Shown: one piece after another, positions 9,161 through 17,840 of the stretch
Layout: each line of letters starts with the position of its first letter
Numbering within the stretch: position 1 is the first letter of the stretch
Source: Poriferisodalis sp965208925
GTDB lineage: Bacteria > Actinomycetota > Acidimicrobiia > Acidimicrobiales > Poriferisodalaceae
Length of the DNA: 64,000 bases
Direction of reading: 5' to 3'
Assembly (NCBI RefSeq): GCF_965208925.1
Contig: NZ_OZ242364.1
Coordinates: 558,001 to 622,000, forward strand
Position numbers and translations under genes: made by a program
Notes under the pieces: model-generated
The model's database searches: none
The model's input: only the letters and a program-made list of their open reading frames with translations
Told to the model about the DNA's origin: nothing

Positions 9161-10411
9161 ATGGCCATCGACTTCAGCTTGAGCCCGGAACTCGAGGAGC
9201 TGCGCAAGCGGATCGCCGCGTTCATCGATGTCGAGGTGCGACCGATCGAAGGCCGCATCGACGACGAACGGCTCGAGGAGACTGACCGCGACGCGTACGT
9301 GACCGCACTGCTGGGCATGCGCAAGCGGGCACGCGACGAGCAGCTCTGGCTGCCGCACATGCCTGCCGAGTGGGGCGGCATGGGGCTGGGCCACGTCGAG
9401 ATGGCCATGGTGCAGGCCGAGGCGGCCAAGACCCGGTTCGGCCCGTGGGTGCTCAACTGCCAAGCGCCCAACGAAGGCAATATGCACACCCTGCTGCACT
9501 GGGGCACCGACGAGCAGAAGCAGCGCTACCTGGCGCCGCTGTGCGAGGGCCGGGCCGAGTCGTGCTTCGCGATGACCGAACCCGAAGTGGCCGGCTCAGA
9601 TCCGACCCTCATCCAGACCAAGGGTTATCCCGACGGCGACGAGTGGGTGCTGAACGGCCACAAGTGGTTCATCTCGAATGCGCACCGGTCCAAGTTCGCC
9701 ATCCTCATCGCCCGCACCGAGGACAATCCCGACATTCCACAGGCCGGCAACTCGGCGTTCATCGTGGACCTGCCGGCCGACGGATGGACCGAGGTGCGCC
9801 AGATCGAGACCATGCATGGCTCGACCGGCCACAGCGAGATCCTGATCGAGGATCTGCGAGTCGGCGCCGGCCAGATGCTGGGCGGCCGGGGCCAGGGGCA
9901 CCTGCTGGGCCAGTACCGGCTGGGGCCAGCCCGCCTGGCGCACTGCATGCGCTGGATCGCCCAGGCCCAGACGGCACTCGACATGATGGTCGACCGGTCG
10001 CTCAACCGGTTCGCCCACGGCTCGCTGCTGGCCGAGAAGCAGGGCATCCAATGGATGATCGCCGACAGCACCATGGAGCTGTATCAGGCGAAGCTGATGG
10101 TGCTGCACGCCGCCTACAAGATCGACCGGGCCCAAGCCGGCACCGGCGAGGATTTCAAGGCCGAGGTGTCGATGGCGAAGCACTTCGTGGCCAACATGCT
10201 CGGCCGGGTCATCGATCGCTCCATCCAGGTGCACGGGGCGCTCGGCTACTCCACCGACACCCCGCTGGCGCACATGTACCAGCACGCCCGCTGGGCCCGC
10301 TTCGCCGACGGCGCCGACGAGGTGCACCAGATGCGCATCGCCCAGCGCACCATCGCTGCTTACACCGACACGGGCAGCACCGCGGCCGCGACCGGCAACC
10401 TGCCGGTGTGA
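9161..10411 (+). CDS. Acyl-CoA dehydrogenase family protein
   Basis: A 416-residue flavin acyl-CoA dehydrogenase. It shows FSLSPELEELRKRIAAFID at the N-terminus, CFAMTEPEVAGSDPTLIQT (FAD/substrate signature 1), GHKWFISNAH, and QVHGALGYSTDTPLAHMYQHAR (signature 2 region). A strong GGAGGAGG precedes ATG 9161. The length and the ADEVHQMRIAQRTIA C-terminus are like the ACAD10/11-type group. It would feed electrons to ETF during beta-oxidation or a related catabolic step. It is followed at 74 bp by the TSUP permease gene. Confidence 0.9.
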   Translation: MAIDFSLSPELEELRKRIAAFIDVEVRPIEGRIDDERLEETDRDAYVTALLGMRKRARDEQLWLPHMPAEWGGMGLGHVEMAMVQAEAAKTRFGPWVLNCQAPNEGNMHTLLHWGTDEQKQRYLAPLCEGRAESCFAMTEPEVAGSDPTLIQTKGYPDGDEWVLNGHKWFISNAHRSKFAILIARTEDNPDIPQAGNSAFIVDLPADGWTEVRQIETMHGSTGHSEILIEDLRVGAGQMLGGRGQGHLLGQYRLGPARLAHCMRWIAQAQTALDMMVDRSLNRFAHGSLLAEKQGIQWMIADSTMELYQAKLMVLHAAYKIDRAQAGTGEDFKAEVSMAKHFVANMLGRVIDRSIQVHGALGYSTDTPLAHMYQHARWARFADGADEVHQMRIAQRTIAAYTDTGSTAAATGNLPV

Positions 10412-10484
10412 GGAGATGCGCGAACGGCGAATCTCTCGATGAGCGGCCCCGGAGTCGCTCCGTGAACTCGGCGAAGGTCGCCCG

Positions 10485-11207
10485 ATGAGCGTCTGGGAGT
10501 ACATCGTCGCTGCGCTGTTCATCGCCGCGGGCGCGAGCATCCAGGCGTGCATCGGCCTGGGCATGGGGCTGATTGCAGGGCCGGTGCTGGTGACCATCGA
10601 ACCGACGGCCGTGCCGGGGTCGATGCTGATCATCGCTTCGGGCATCAACCTGCGAAATGCCGTCATCGACCGTCCCGCCCTTCGTACGGGCCCGCTGGGT
10701 CGGCAGCTGATGACTGCGCCGATCGGTATGGCGGCAGGCATCACGCTGTGGTGGGCGATGGACGAGCGCGCCCTGGCAATCGCCGTGAGCCTGTTCGTGC
10801 TGCTCGCCGTGGGCGTGCAAGCCGCCGGCGTCCGGCCGCCCGAGGGAACCCTGGCCGATTACGCCGCTGGGGCCGGCACTGCGTTCTCGTCTTCGGTGGC
10901 CGCCATCCCGGGACCGGTGTATGCGATCTTCGCTAACCACTGGAGACCATCGCAAATGCGGTCCACGATGGCGACCTACATGCTGGTGGTGGCCCCGGTG
11001 ATCATCGGCGTCCAGGCGCTGATCGGCGGCTTCGGCCTGCGTCAGCTGTGGATCGGGCTGGGCCTGCTGCCTGCGGTTGCCCTGGGGCTGCCGCTCGGGT
11101 GGTGGCTGCGGCCGCGCCTGGCCGGACACCGATTTCGCATGATCGTGCTGTCGGTTGCCGCCACCAGCGCGACGGTCGTGCTCGTCCGCCAACTCGTCAA
11201 CGCCTGA
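10485..11207 (+). CDS. TSUP-family (TauE/SafE) membrane permease
   Basis: A 240-residue hydrophobic protein with about eight membrane segments. The repeat motif of the sulfite exporter TauE/SafE family is visible in both halves: ASIQACIGLGMGLIAGPVL near the N-terminus and GTAFSSSVAAIPGPVYAIF after the middle. The family moves sulfur oxyanions or organic anions such as sulfoacetate. Start ATG 10485. No sulfur-metabolism gene is adjacent, so the substrate is open. Confidence 0.8.
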   Translation: MSVWEYIVAALFIAAGASIQACIGLGMGLIAGPVLVTIEPTAVPGSMLIIASGINLRNAVIDRPALRTGPLGRQLMTAPIGMAAGITLWWAMDERALAIAVSLFVLLAVGVQAAGVRPPEGTLADYAAGAGTAFSSSVAAIPGPVYAIFANHWRPSQMRSTMATYMLVVAPVIIGVQALIGGFGLRQLWIGLGLLPAVALGLPLGWWLRPRLAGHRFRMIVLSVAATSATVVLVRQLVNA

Positions 11208-11364
11208 TGTACGAACGGTTCAGTGACGTGGAGAGTGCTGGAACGCATCTGCACAACTGCGTCAACAACGGTGCCGGGCGTACCCGGCTCTCGAGAGCGG
11301 CTCCGTACTGATGGGGCTGAACCGTATTGCTGTTGCCGACGCTCGGATCGGGCACACTGGCCCC

Positions 11365-11547
11365 ATGTCGGCGGCTGAGCATCCAAAGCTGCTGCTGAGG
11401 GAGTACCCGCCTCGGCCCATGACCGATGTGGAACGCGGCGACGAACTGGCAAGTTTGCTTCGGCTCGCGATGCATCTGCCGCGGAACAGTTCTCCCGAAC
11501 TGGAGTACCCCGTCTTCAGGAGTCGGCGTGAGCGACCCGGCGTCTGA
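11365..11547 (+). CDS. Small uncharacterised protein ahead of nucleotidyltransferase
   Basis: A 60-residue open frame from ATG 11365 whose 3' end overlaps the start of the nucleotidyltransferase gene by 20 bp. The product is charged (SAAEHPKLLLREYPP, MTDVERGDELASLLRLAM) with no recognised domain. The overlap and its position resemble a toxin-antitoxin or coupled regulator arrangement, but AbiEi antitoxins are much longer. No good SD sequence is seen. A later ATG at about 11419 is also possible. It may be a leader or not a gene. Confidence 0.35.
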   Translation: MSAAEHPKLLLREYPPRPMTDVERGDELASLLRLAMHLPRNSSPELEYPVFRSRRERPGV

Positions 11548-12142
11548 AGCTCTCGCTCCTGACATTCTGAGTCTCATCAGGCGCCTGCATGATTCGCTTG
11601 AGCGATCCGGGCTGCCGTATGCGTTTGGAGGAGCGCTGGCGTTGGCGTGGTGCATTCCTGAGCCGCGCACCACGAGAGATGTGGACCTCAACATCTTCGT
11701 CGAGGCCGAATCGGCCGCGGTTGCACTTGCTGCGCTTCCATCCGACATCGTCGCGACCGATGCCGAACAGTCCGAACTGAGGGAGCGAGGTCAAACGCGT
11801 CTGATGTGGGACACGATTCCGGTCGACGTCTTCTTGACGAACGATCCGTTTCACAGTGAAGTGGCGACGCGAATCGTCCGGCGGCCGTTCCTAGGCGAGC
11901 AGATGCCATTCCTGTGCTGCTCAGACCTCGCCCTATTCAAGGTGTTCTTCGACCGGCCAAAGGACTGGTTCGACATCGGCGAGATGTTCGAAGCGCGCTC
12001 GATCGACCTGGCCGAGATGACAACGCTCGTAGGCGAACTGCTAGACGGCGACGACTACCGGGTCACCGAACTTCGCAAGGCGCACGATGTCGGGGAGCGC
12101 ACCCGGTACCGCCGCGCAGCGGGCGGTCAGCCAAGCTCCTGA
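11528..12142 (+). CDS. AbiEii-like nucleotidyltransferase
   Basis: A 204-residue protein with the minimal nucleotidyltransferase signature: FGGALALAWCIPEPRTTRDVDLNIFV supplies the G-G and D-x-D metal-binding pair. VDVFLTNDPF follows as a probable third acidic strand. The fold is that of the AbiEii/AbiGii toxin group and related MNT-like enzymes that transfer nucleotides to RNA or protein. GTG 11528 is chosen for the AGGAG about 7 bases upstream. It is convergent with the DUF499 gene (15 bp between stops). Whether it is a toxin depends on a partner; the only candidate is the small upstream frame. Confidence 0.65.
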   Translation: MSDPASEALAPDILSLIRRLHDSLERSGLPYAFGGALALAWCIPEPRTTRDVDLNIFVEAESAAVALAALPSDIVATDAEQSELRERGQTRLMWDTIPVDVFLTNDPFHSEVATRIVRRPFLGEQMPFLCCSDLALFKVFFDRPKDWFDIGEMFEARSIDLAEMTTLVGELLDGDDYRVTELRKAHDVGERTRYRRAAGGQPSS

Positions 12143-12156
12143 CCGTCGAGACGCGC

Positions 12157-15069
12157 CTACAACTCAGCGGCGTCGAAGTGGATGTCGGCAGCGTGCGCGG
12201 CGGCGACCAGCTTGTCCTTAGTGGCTGCGCCTGAGGTGACGGTGAGGCTGACCTGAACGTGGGCCGCATCGTCATCCACGGCGTTGGCCACGGCCTGAAA
12301 GAACTGCCGGAGCGCCTCCCGAGGACTGTCGTCGTCGCGCAACGACTGCGTAGACGATGCGCTGACCCGGTACTCGGCAACCTTCTTGGACGGCTGCGGC
12401 CCTACCGGTTCGTCGGGTCCGATGGGCGGATCGATGATCAGCGGGGGGTCGTCGGGCCCCGGGCCTACTGGCGAGTCCAGCTCCGGCCGGCGGATGCGCA
12501 GTTCGGTAGAGCCGAGATTGATGTGGCCTTCGTTGACCACCTGGCGCGTCTGGTCGTCGGCACCGACAATCTCGATCTCGCCACTCGCCACGGCATCGAA
12601 GAGAGCACGACGCAGGTCTCCTTCGCCACCGGGCAGCAAAGGCAGGCGGGGCGCCTTCCAGAAATCGTCGCGTATCTCGCACAGCGGACGGTTCCAGTCA
12701 TTGGGCCGCAGGTTGTGCATCAACGCCTGCCGATCGAGGTCATGCGGAGCGAACGACTTTCCGGCGTCCTGCAATGCCGACCACACGACCGAACCGTCCA
12801 GCGCTGACTGATTGTCAGACTGGAATCGAACATCACGCATCTCACGCCCGTCAGATCCCTCGGCCAGGTACAGCACATGTGCGTAGGCGCGCTTCACCAA
12901 ACCCTCGAAGCGTCGCCGAACCTCACGGCCCTCGGCGCGTGCCCGCTTGTTCATCTCGTCGTCCTCGCGAACCGACGTCAGGGCCTGCGTCCGCTCCCAC
13001 GCGATCGTCTCGGCCGCTGCGTTTCGTGCTTGGCGGCGGCTCTGGGTGTTGATGACAGCAAATGCGGCTGAGGACGCCCAAGTCATCGGCAGCGCGTCGG
13101 AACCGATACCCATCGCCGCTTCAACCGACGCTCGCGTGCCTGCGTCGGCGCCATTGAGCAGGCTGAACCAGCGCGAGTCCAGCACGACGAGACGGCACTT
13201 GCGTGCCTGATCGATGCCTGCGCCACCTAACAGTGCACCCAGCTCGGCCAGTGTGGGTGCAGCGTCGAAGTCGCCCTCAACGTGCACCACGGTGTCGAAT
13301 GGGCCGCTGCTGACCGCGTCGAACGCTGCCCGGGTGACGCGCTCGTCGCGCTCCGCTTCGGTGACCGCCTCGCGCTCTCGGCGCACGAGCATGTTCAGCG
13401 TCTGGCGCGTCTCGATGTGCCACCGCTTCGGCTGTTTGCCCGATCCCGCCGTGGAGTCGACTGCCGCGAGCCCGTCGGTCGGATGACACAGCTCCTGCCA
13501 GACAACTTCGGCGTCACCATGCCCGAACGCATTCGACGGCACAAAGGACGCAGCCAGCAGCTCGGGCTCGGTCGCACCACGGCGGCCTTGAGGACGCGGG
13601 CTCAGGGTGTAGGTGAACAGCGCGGTGGCCATGCGTTCGGCCGCACGAGGGTTGAGCTGCTCCCAGCCGGTGTCTGATCGCCTCAAGTCAGTCAGTCGTG
13701 CGGTGCCGCGGTCGAGGTGGTCGGGGTCGACGATGTCGCCCGCACAGATTTCGCGCAGGCTCGACTGCGTGCGCTGATCGCTGACCAGCCCCGAGTCCAG
13801 CAAGGCGTCGCGCACGGCGCGAGACGACATCGGCAGGTCGCCGGGTCCGATCAGCGCCGGTGCCCACTCGCCCGCTTGACCGCGTCGATGCTGCTCATAG
13901 ACGGTCGCGGCGAAAACCTGCAGCGTCGAGCGCACCCGCTGGAACCCGGCGTGGCTTGACCATTCGTTCTCCGCCAATTCGATCAGCGAAGGATGGAACG
14001 GGTAGCAGCGCCCGACCGCCTCTGCGAAGTCGGCCCCTGAGCCGGCATGCGAGGCAGACGGCAGTTTGTCGAAGACATGCTCGGCCCACCCACCCCGCAT
14101 CTCTGATGCAATCCACGCTGCGCAACGATCGGTGACCTCGCGCGGCGGTGCACCATCCAGCAAGCGTCGTCGGATGATGTCGGCAAAGTCCCCGCCGCTC
14201 GTCACAGTGGTCGCCTCGCCGTTGCGGATGAGCAGATCCTCCAATTCGGCACGGCACTTCGCACCGGTCTCGTTCAGGGCGATGCGGTCTTTCTCCGAGG
14301 CGATCATCACCAGCACCGCTGCGCAGTTGTCGACATCGTTGACCGCGTCGAGCAGCGCCCGCAAGAACGCCATGTCCTCGAGCGCGCGTTGTTCGGACTG
14401 GTTCGACACCCAGCGGATGTAGTCCATGATCTCGTCGATCAGGATCAGCACCGGTCTCCCGACGTCGGCGAGCGCCGCGTCGATGGCCTCTTTGTTGGGA
14501 AGCTGCGCTTTGTACTGCTCGTACTTCTTGTAGGCCCCCTCGAACAGTCGCCACAAGAAGCGTTCGCCGAGCGACTGCGCTGGGCCATCGTGCGGTTCAC
14601 GAGGTGCGGGGTTGTCGCAGTCGAGCACGACGCACCGGGGGCTGCCGAGGTCCGATGTCAAGGTGTCGTTTCCGGCAATCTCCTTGGCTTGGACCAGTAC
14701 TGCTGCGCCGACATCAGTCATGGCGAATTCAGCAGCGTTGCTGGCCAAGTGCCACAAGCCGATGAGTCCGTGCGATTTGCCACCACCCATCGCCTGATCG
14801 AGCCGCCACAACGCCCTCGCGCGTTTGGCAGGCTCGCCGGCGGCTCCGAGCCGGGCGGCGACCTTGGCCATGAGGTCGACGAGGCTGCCCGTCGGATAGG
14901 TGATCTGCCCGTAGTAGCCCGGGTCGGCGTAGTGCGATTTCCCCGACGAGCCCCCGAACACGGCATCGTGCAGCGACGCCTGCACGTCGTCGATGTTCCC
15001 GTGCGCGGCCTCGACTTCGGGACGCAGCTTGACGGTGTGCCACCACGGCGTAGGCGCGGATGTGTTCAC
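12157..15069 (-). CDS. DUF499-domain AAA-like ATPase (anti-phage-associated)
   Basis: A 970-residue ATPase with Walker A QAMGGGKSH (residues about 92-100) and Walker B VLILIDEIMDY near residue 210. The N-terminus WWHTVKLRPEVEAAHGNIDDVQASLHD and the GYYGQITYPTGSLVDLM segment match DUF499 proteins. This is the third gene of a coupled operon: its GTG overlaps the stop of the DUF1156 methyltransferase gene by 4 bp, with CAGGAGGAG upstream. DUF499 proteins recur beside DUF1156 methyltransferases and helicases in defence islands. The Pro/Asp-rich linker near residues 870-900 (VGPGPDDPPLIIDPPIGPD) precedes a small C-terminal domain. Its biochemical role is not established. Confidence 0.8.
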   Translation of the reverse strand: MNTSAPTPWWHTVKLRPEVEAAHGNIDDVQASLHDAVFGGSSGKSHYADPGYYGQITYPTGSLVDLMAKVAARLGAAGEPAKRARALWRLDQAMGGGKSHGLIGLWHLASNAAEFAMTDVGAAVLVQAKEIAGNDTLTSDLGSPRCVVLDCDNPAPREPHDGPAQSLGERFLWRLFEGAYKKYEQYKAQLPNKEAIDAALADVGRPVLILIDEIMDYIRWVSNQSEQRALEDMAFLRALLDAVNDVDNCAAVLVMIASEKDRIALNETGAKCRAELEDLLIRNGEATTVTSGGDFADIIRRRLLDGAPPREVTDRCAAWIASEMRGGWAEHVFDKLPSASHAGSGADFAEAVGRCYPFHPSLIELAENEWSSHAGFQRVRSTLQVFAATVYEQHRRGQAGEWAPALIGPGDLPMSSRAVRDALLDSGLVSDQRTQSSLREICAGDIVDPDHLDRGTARLTDLRRSDTGWEQLNPRAAERMATALFTYTLSPRPQGRRGATEPELLAASFVPSNAFGHGDAEVVWQELCHPTDGLAAVDSTAGSGKQPKRWHIETRQTLNMLVRREREAVTEAERDERVTRAAFDAVSSGPFDTVVHVEGDFDAAPTLAELGALLGGAGIDQARKCRLVVLDSRWFSLLNGADAGTRASVEAAMGIGSDALPMTWASSAAFAVINTQSRRQARNAAAETIAWERTQALTSVREDDEMNKRARAEGREVRRRFEGLVKRAYAHVLYLAEGSDGREMRDVRFQSDNQSALDGSVVWSALQDAGKSFAPHDLDRQALMHNLRPNDWNRPLCEIRDDFWKAPRLPLLPGGEGDLRRALFDAVASGEIEIVGADDQTRQVVNEGHINLGSTELRIRRPELDSPVGPGPDDPPLIIDPPIGPDEPVGPQPSKKVAEYRVSASSTQSLRDDDSPREALRQFFQAVANAVDDDAAHVQVSLTVTSGAATKDKLVAAAHAADIHFDAAEL

Positions 15070-17840
15070 AACGGTTCTCCTCCTGCGTGCAGCGTGAGTT
15101 GTTCACCCTCATCTCGCTGGCGTTGTTTGGCCTTGCGCTCGTCCTCGGCGATCACCGCCGTGCCGGTGAGGATCGCCGTGCGGTTGCGCGTCACCCAGGT
15201 CCACACGTCACCATCGCTGTCGGTGTCGCCGAGGTCAGCTGCGAGCTGCGCCACGACCGCCCACAGCAGTTCGTCGCTGGCGCTGTCGGTGGCAGCCAAC
15301 ACTTCAGCGACGGCGCTAACCGACTTGCCCGCCGCCGCGACAGCGAACGCTGTGTCAATGGCCGCGAGCCCAGGGACCAGTTCTGCCTTGGCGATGCCGC
15401 TTTGTGCCGCGGTCGCGAACTTGTAGGTCGACTTGACCTTGTGGAGCAGACCGCGAGTGTCCGATTCCTCCATGTCGTGGGTGAGTCGTTCCCACCGGGG
15501 CTCCGACCCTGCTGCGGGGTTGCGCTGATACTGGCGCGTCCACGACAGCGCGAACTGGGTGCGTTTGTCGAACGTCTCCAGCGGGAACGACCCGATGCGC
15601 AGGTCGGCGATCTCACCGACGAGACGGCGCGCGAGCGTGAGGAAGTGATCGGCCTCGACAGGACGCCCCCGGTGATCCAGGACCGCGCTGTATCTGCCTG
15701 CCGCTTCCATCGCTGGCCCGTACGCAGCCATCCGCTGGTCGCGCAGTGCAGCCAGCCCGGCGCCTTCCCACAGCGGCAATCGCGCGGTGATCTCGCGGCG
15801 GATCTCCGCCTCGACTTCCGCGAGCCGACCCTCGGGCCGGTCAGGCTCCGCGGGTCGACACGCCAGGGTGAGCGTCGTCTCGATATTCGCCTTACCCATC
15901 TGGCTGCCGTGTTCGGTTCGGGCAGGCCAAGAACCCGTCAGGATCAGCCCAGCAGCATTGATCGCCGTCAAGAGCCGCTGCCAGACCTCAGGGTCGTCGT
16001 GCCCAAACATGATCGTTACGACACCGGAGTGCTCGACAACCCGGCAGGCTTCGCTAAACGCCGCTGTGATGCATCGGTCGTAGTGCTGCGGAGTCCGATG
16101 ATCTCCGCTGCGCTCATGCGTCATCTTGACGACGGCCTCCTCAAGCTTTTCCTGAGTTCCTGCGGGGTTGGCCGTGATCCGGAATTCAGGATGTGACGTC
16201 GTCAGCGCCCGCTTCAGCCATACATAGAAGAAGTCGGACGAATCCGAGTACTCGACCATGGCGTCATATGGCGGGTCGGTCACGACCGCCCACAGCGTCT
16301 GTGAGCCGAGATTGAGAGAAGCGGCGGTGCCACGATCGATGGTGGACGGGGTTCCATTCACGCCGCTGACTTGGCGACGTAGTGCCGATATCGACCACTT
16401 GGCGATTGACCGCCAAGTCGCCGGGCCTTCAGAGCAACCAGCCTCCAAGTAATCGTTGCCGAAGGGGGTGATCGCACCGTCTGCAAACACGTGCTTGACA
16501 GCTTGTTCAGGCAGTTGAAGAGATGCCCCACGGGTTCGAAACTTGAGCAACCGAGCAAACACGGAGGCGCAATAGCCGACCAACGCGCGGGCGTACTCCG
16601 CACTGACGGCACCCCTCGAACTGACACAGCTAGCTGTGCTTGGCGCTGTACCTGCCAGCACTCGGGCGACATCGTCGATGACGGCGGCGAGGTTCACCAG
16701 CGCCAGCGTCTGGCGTGCGTTGCAGAAGTCACCGAATGACCGGTAGCCATATCGGGCGTACCATCGCGGGCCTGTCGAACCCAGTGCTCGCTCGTCCGGC
16801 ACCGCGGGCAGATCAGGAGCAAACGGTTCGCAGACTGCGAGTACAGCTTTCGCGGCACGGGATACCTCGTGCTCTCGGATGATCGGTTCTCGGTAGCGCC
16901 GCCTCCACTTCGAGTCCAAGTCAGCGACGACCAGCATCGCGTCGCTCGCCTGGCCAGCTTCTCTAACTCGAGAGTGCTCCGCGTGCGAGTGGGTATAGCC
17001 GCAGAACGGGCAGACCGCGGCTCTGCCCCGACCGCTGCCATCGGACTTGACGAGAGTGGCCGGACTCCGCGGTTCGCCGTCGTGCACCACCACTTCAATC
17101 GAGCCAGTTGCTGAGTCAGCAATCAGTTCATACGACTGGCCGGGGTCGCCTTTGCGCGAGTTGGGCTTTCGCAATTGAAGATCGGCTGTCAACGGGAATT
17201 CCCGACCGCAGTCATTGCAAGGGATCGTCACTGCCCACAGGTACGCCCAAGGGCGTTTGCCGTTGACCTTGGGATAGAAGTCGTCCGTCTCTGCTTCGTG
17301 GCGGTCACCGATCGATTTCACCAGGAACTCGACATCGCACAGCAGGCGCAGGTGCGGTTCGGGGTAGCGCATCGCGTGTTCGGGGTAGCCGTCGAATGGC
17401 AGCGGCGGTTCGTTCGACCAGTCCCGCAGCGGGTAGTCGGCGAGCAGCTTGCCCGCCAGCGTCGCCACGGGCGAGTAGTCGGTGCCGTAAGCCTTGATAC
17501 CGAGCCGAGCTGCCTCAAGCGGAATCATCGCCCTGCCCGAGAACGGGTCAAGAACCGACGCTCCGTCGGGATAGTGCTCGGAGAGCTCGGCCACCATCTC
17601 GTCGTGCATCGCGTCGTGGCCAGTCATCGAAGCGCGCACCAAGTCGCACAGCCGTTCCTGTTCGTCCTCGTCATCAGGCCACGGCAACAGCGAGCAGGTC
17701 ACCGCTGCCTTGGCCTGCGCCGAGGGTCGAGCTGCGAACCAGGGAAACAGAGTCTTCTCGGTCCGGCCCGAACCCCAGCCTTTTTTGGAGTTGGCGGTGA
17801 CCTCCGCGCACGGGAACCAGCGTTCGATCATGCGGGTCAT
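15066..17840 (-). CDS. DUF1156-domain DNA methyltransferase (anti-phage-associated)
   Basis: A 924-residue DNA methyltransferase. The N-terminus MIERWFPCAEVTANSKKGWGSGR followed by LFPWFAARPSAQAKA is the DUF1156 signature. VLDPFSGRAMIPLEAARLGIKAYGTDYSP is the SAM-binding region, and TDPPYDAMVEYSDSSDFFY contains the catalytic DPPY tetrad (residues 522-525), pointing to amino-methylation (m6A or m4C). A paired-cysteine zinc site may lie around CNDCG and CPFCG. ATG 17840 overlaps the helicase stop by 4 bp, so translation is coupled. It probably marks self DNA for the system formed with the helicase and DUF499 ATPase. No sequence-specificity subunit is evident. Confidence 0.85.
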   Translation of the reverse strand: MTRMIERWFPCAEVTANSKKGWGSGRTEKTLFPWFAARPSAQAKAAVTCSLLPWPDDEDEQERLCDLVRASMTGHDAMHDEMVAELSEHYPDGASVLDPFSGRAMIPLEAARLGIKAYGTDYSPVATLAGKLLADYPLRDWSNEPPLPFDGYPEHAMRYPEPHLRLLCDVEFLVKSIGDRHEAETDDFYPKVNGKRPWAYLWAVTIPCNDCGREFPLTADLQLRKPNSRKGDPGQSYELIADSATGSIEVVVHDGEPRSPATLVKSDGSGRGRAAVCPFCGYTHSHAEHSRVREAGQASDAMLVVADLDSKWRRRYREPIIREHEVSRAAKAVLAVCEPFAPDLPAVPDERALGSTGPRWYARYGYRSFGDFCNARQTLALVNLAAVIDDVARVLAGTAPSTASCVSSRGAVSAEYARALVGYCASVFARLLKFRTRGASLQLPEQAVKHVFADGAITPFGNDYLEAGCSEGPATWRSIAKWSISALRRQVSGVNGTPSTIDRGTAASLNLGSQTLWAVVTDPPYDAMVEYSDSSDFFYVWLKRALTTSHPEFRITANPAGTQEKLEEAVVKMTHERSGDHRTPQHYDRCITAAFSEACRVVEHSGVVTIMFGHDDPEVWQRLLTAINAAGLILTGSWPARTEHGSQMGKANIETTLTLACRPAEPDRPEGRLAEVEAEIRREITARLPLWEGAGLAALRDQRMAAYGPAMEAAGRYSAVLDHRGRPVEADHFLTLARRLVGEIADLRIGSFPLETFDKRTQFALSWTRQYQRNPAAGSEPRWERLTHDMEESDTRGLLHKVKSTYKFATAAQSGIAKAELVPGLAAIDTAFAVAAAGKSVSAVAEVLAATDSASDELLWAVVAQLAADLGDTDSDGDVWTWVTRNRTAILTGTAVIAEDERKAKQRQRDEGEQLTLHAGGEPL

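Noticed and set aside
11329..11355. Possible promoter boxes ahead of the small frame before the nucleotidyltransferase
   Set aside because: The best pair (TTGCTG and CACACT) has a 15-base spacer and poor -10 match; not reliable.
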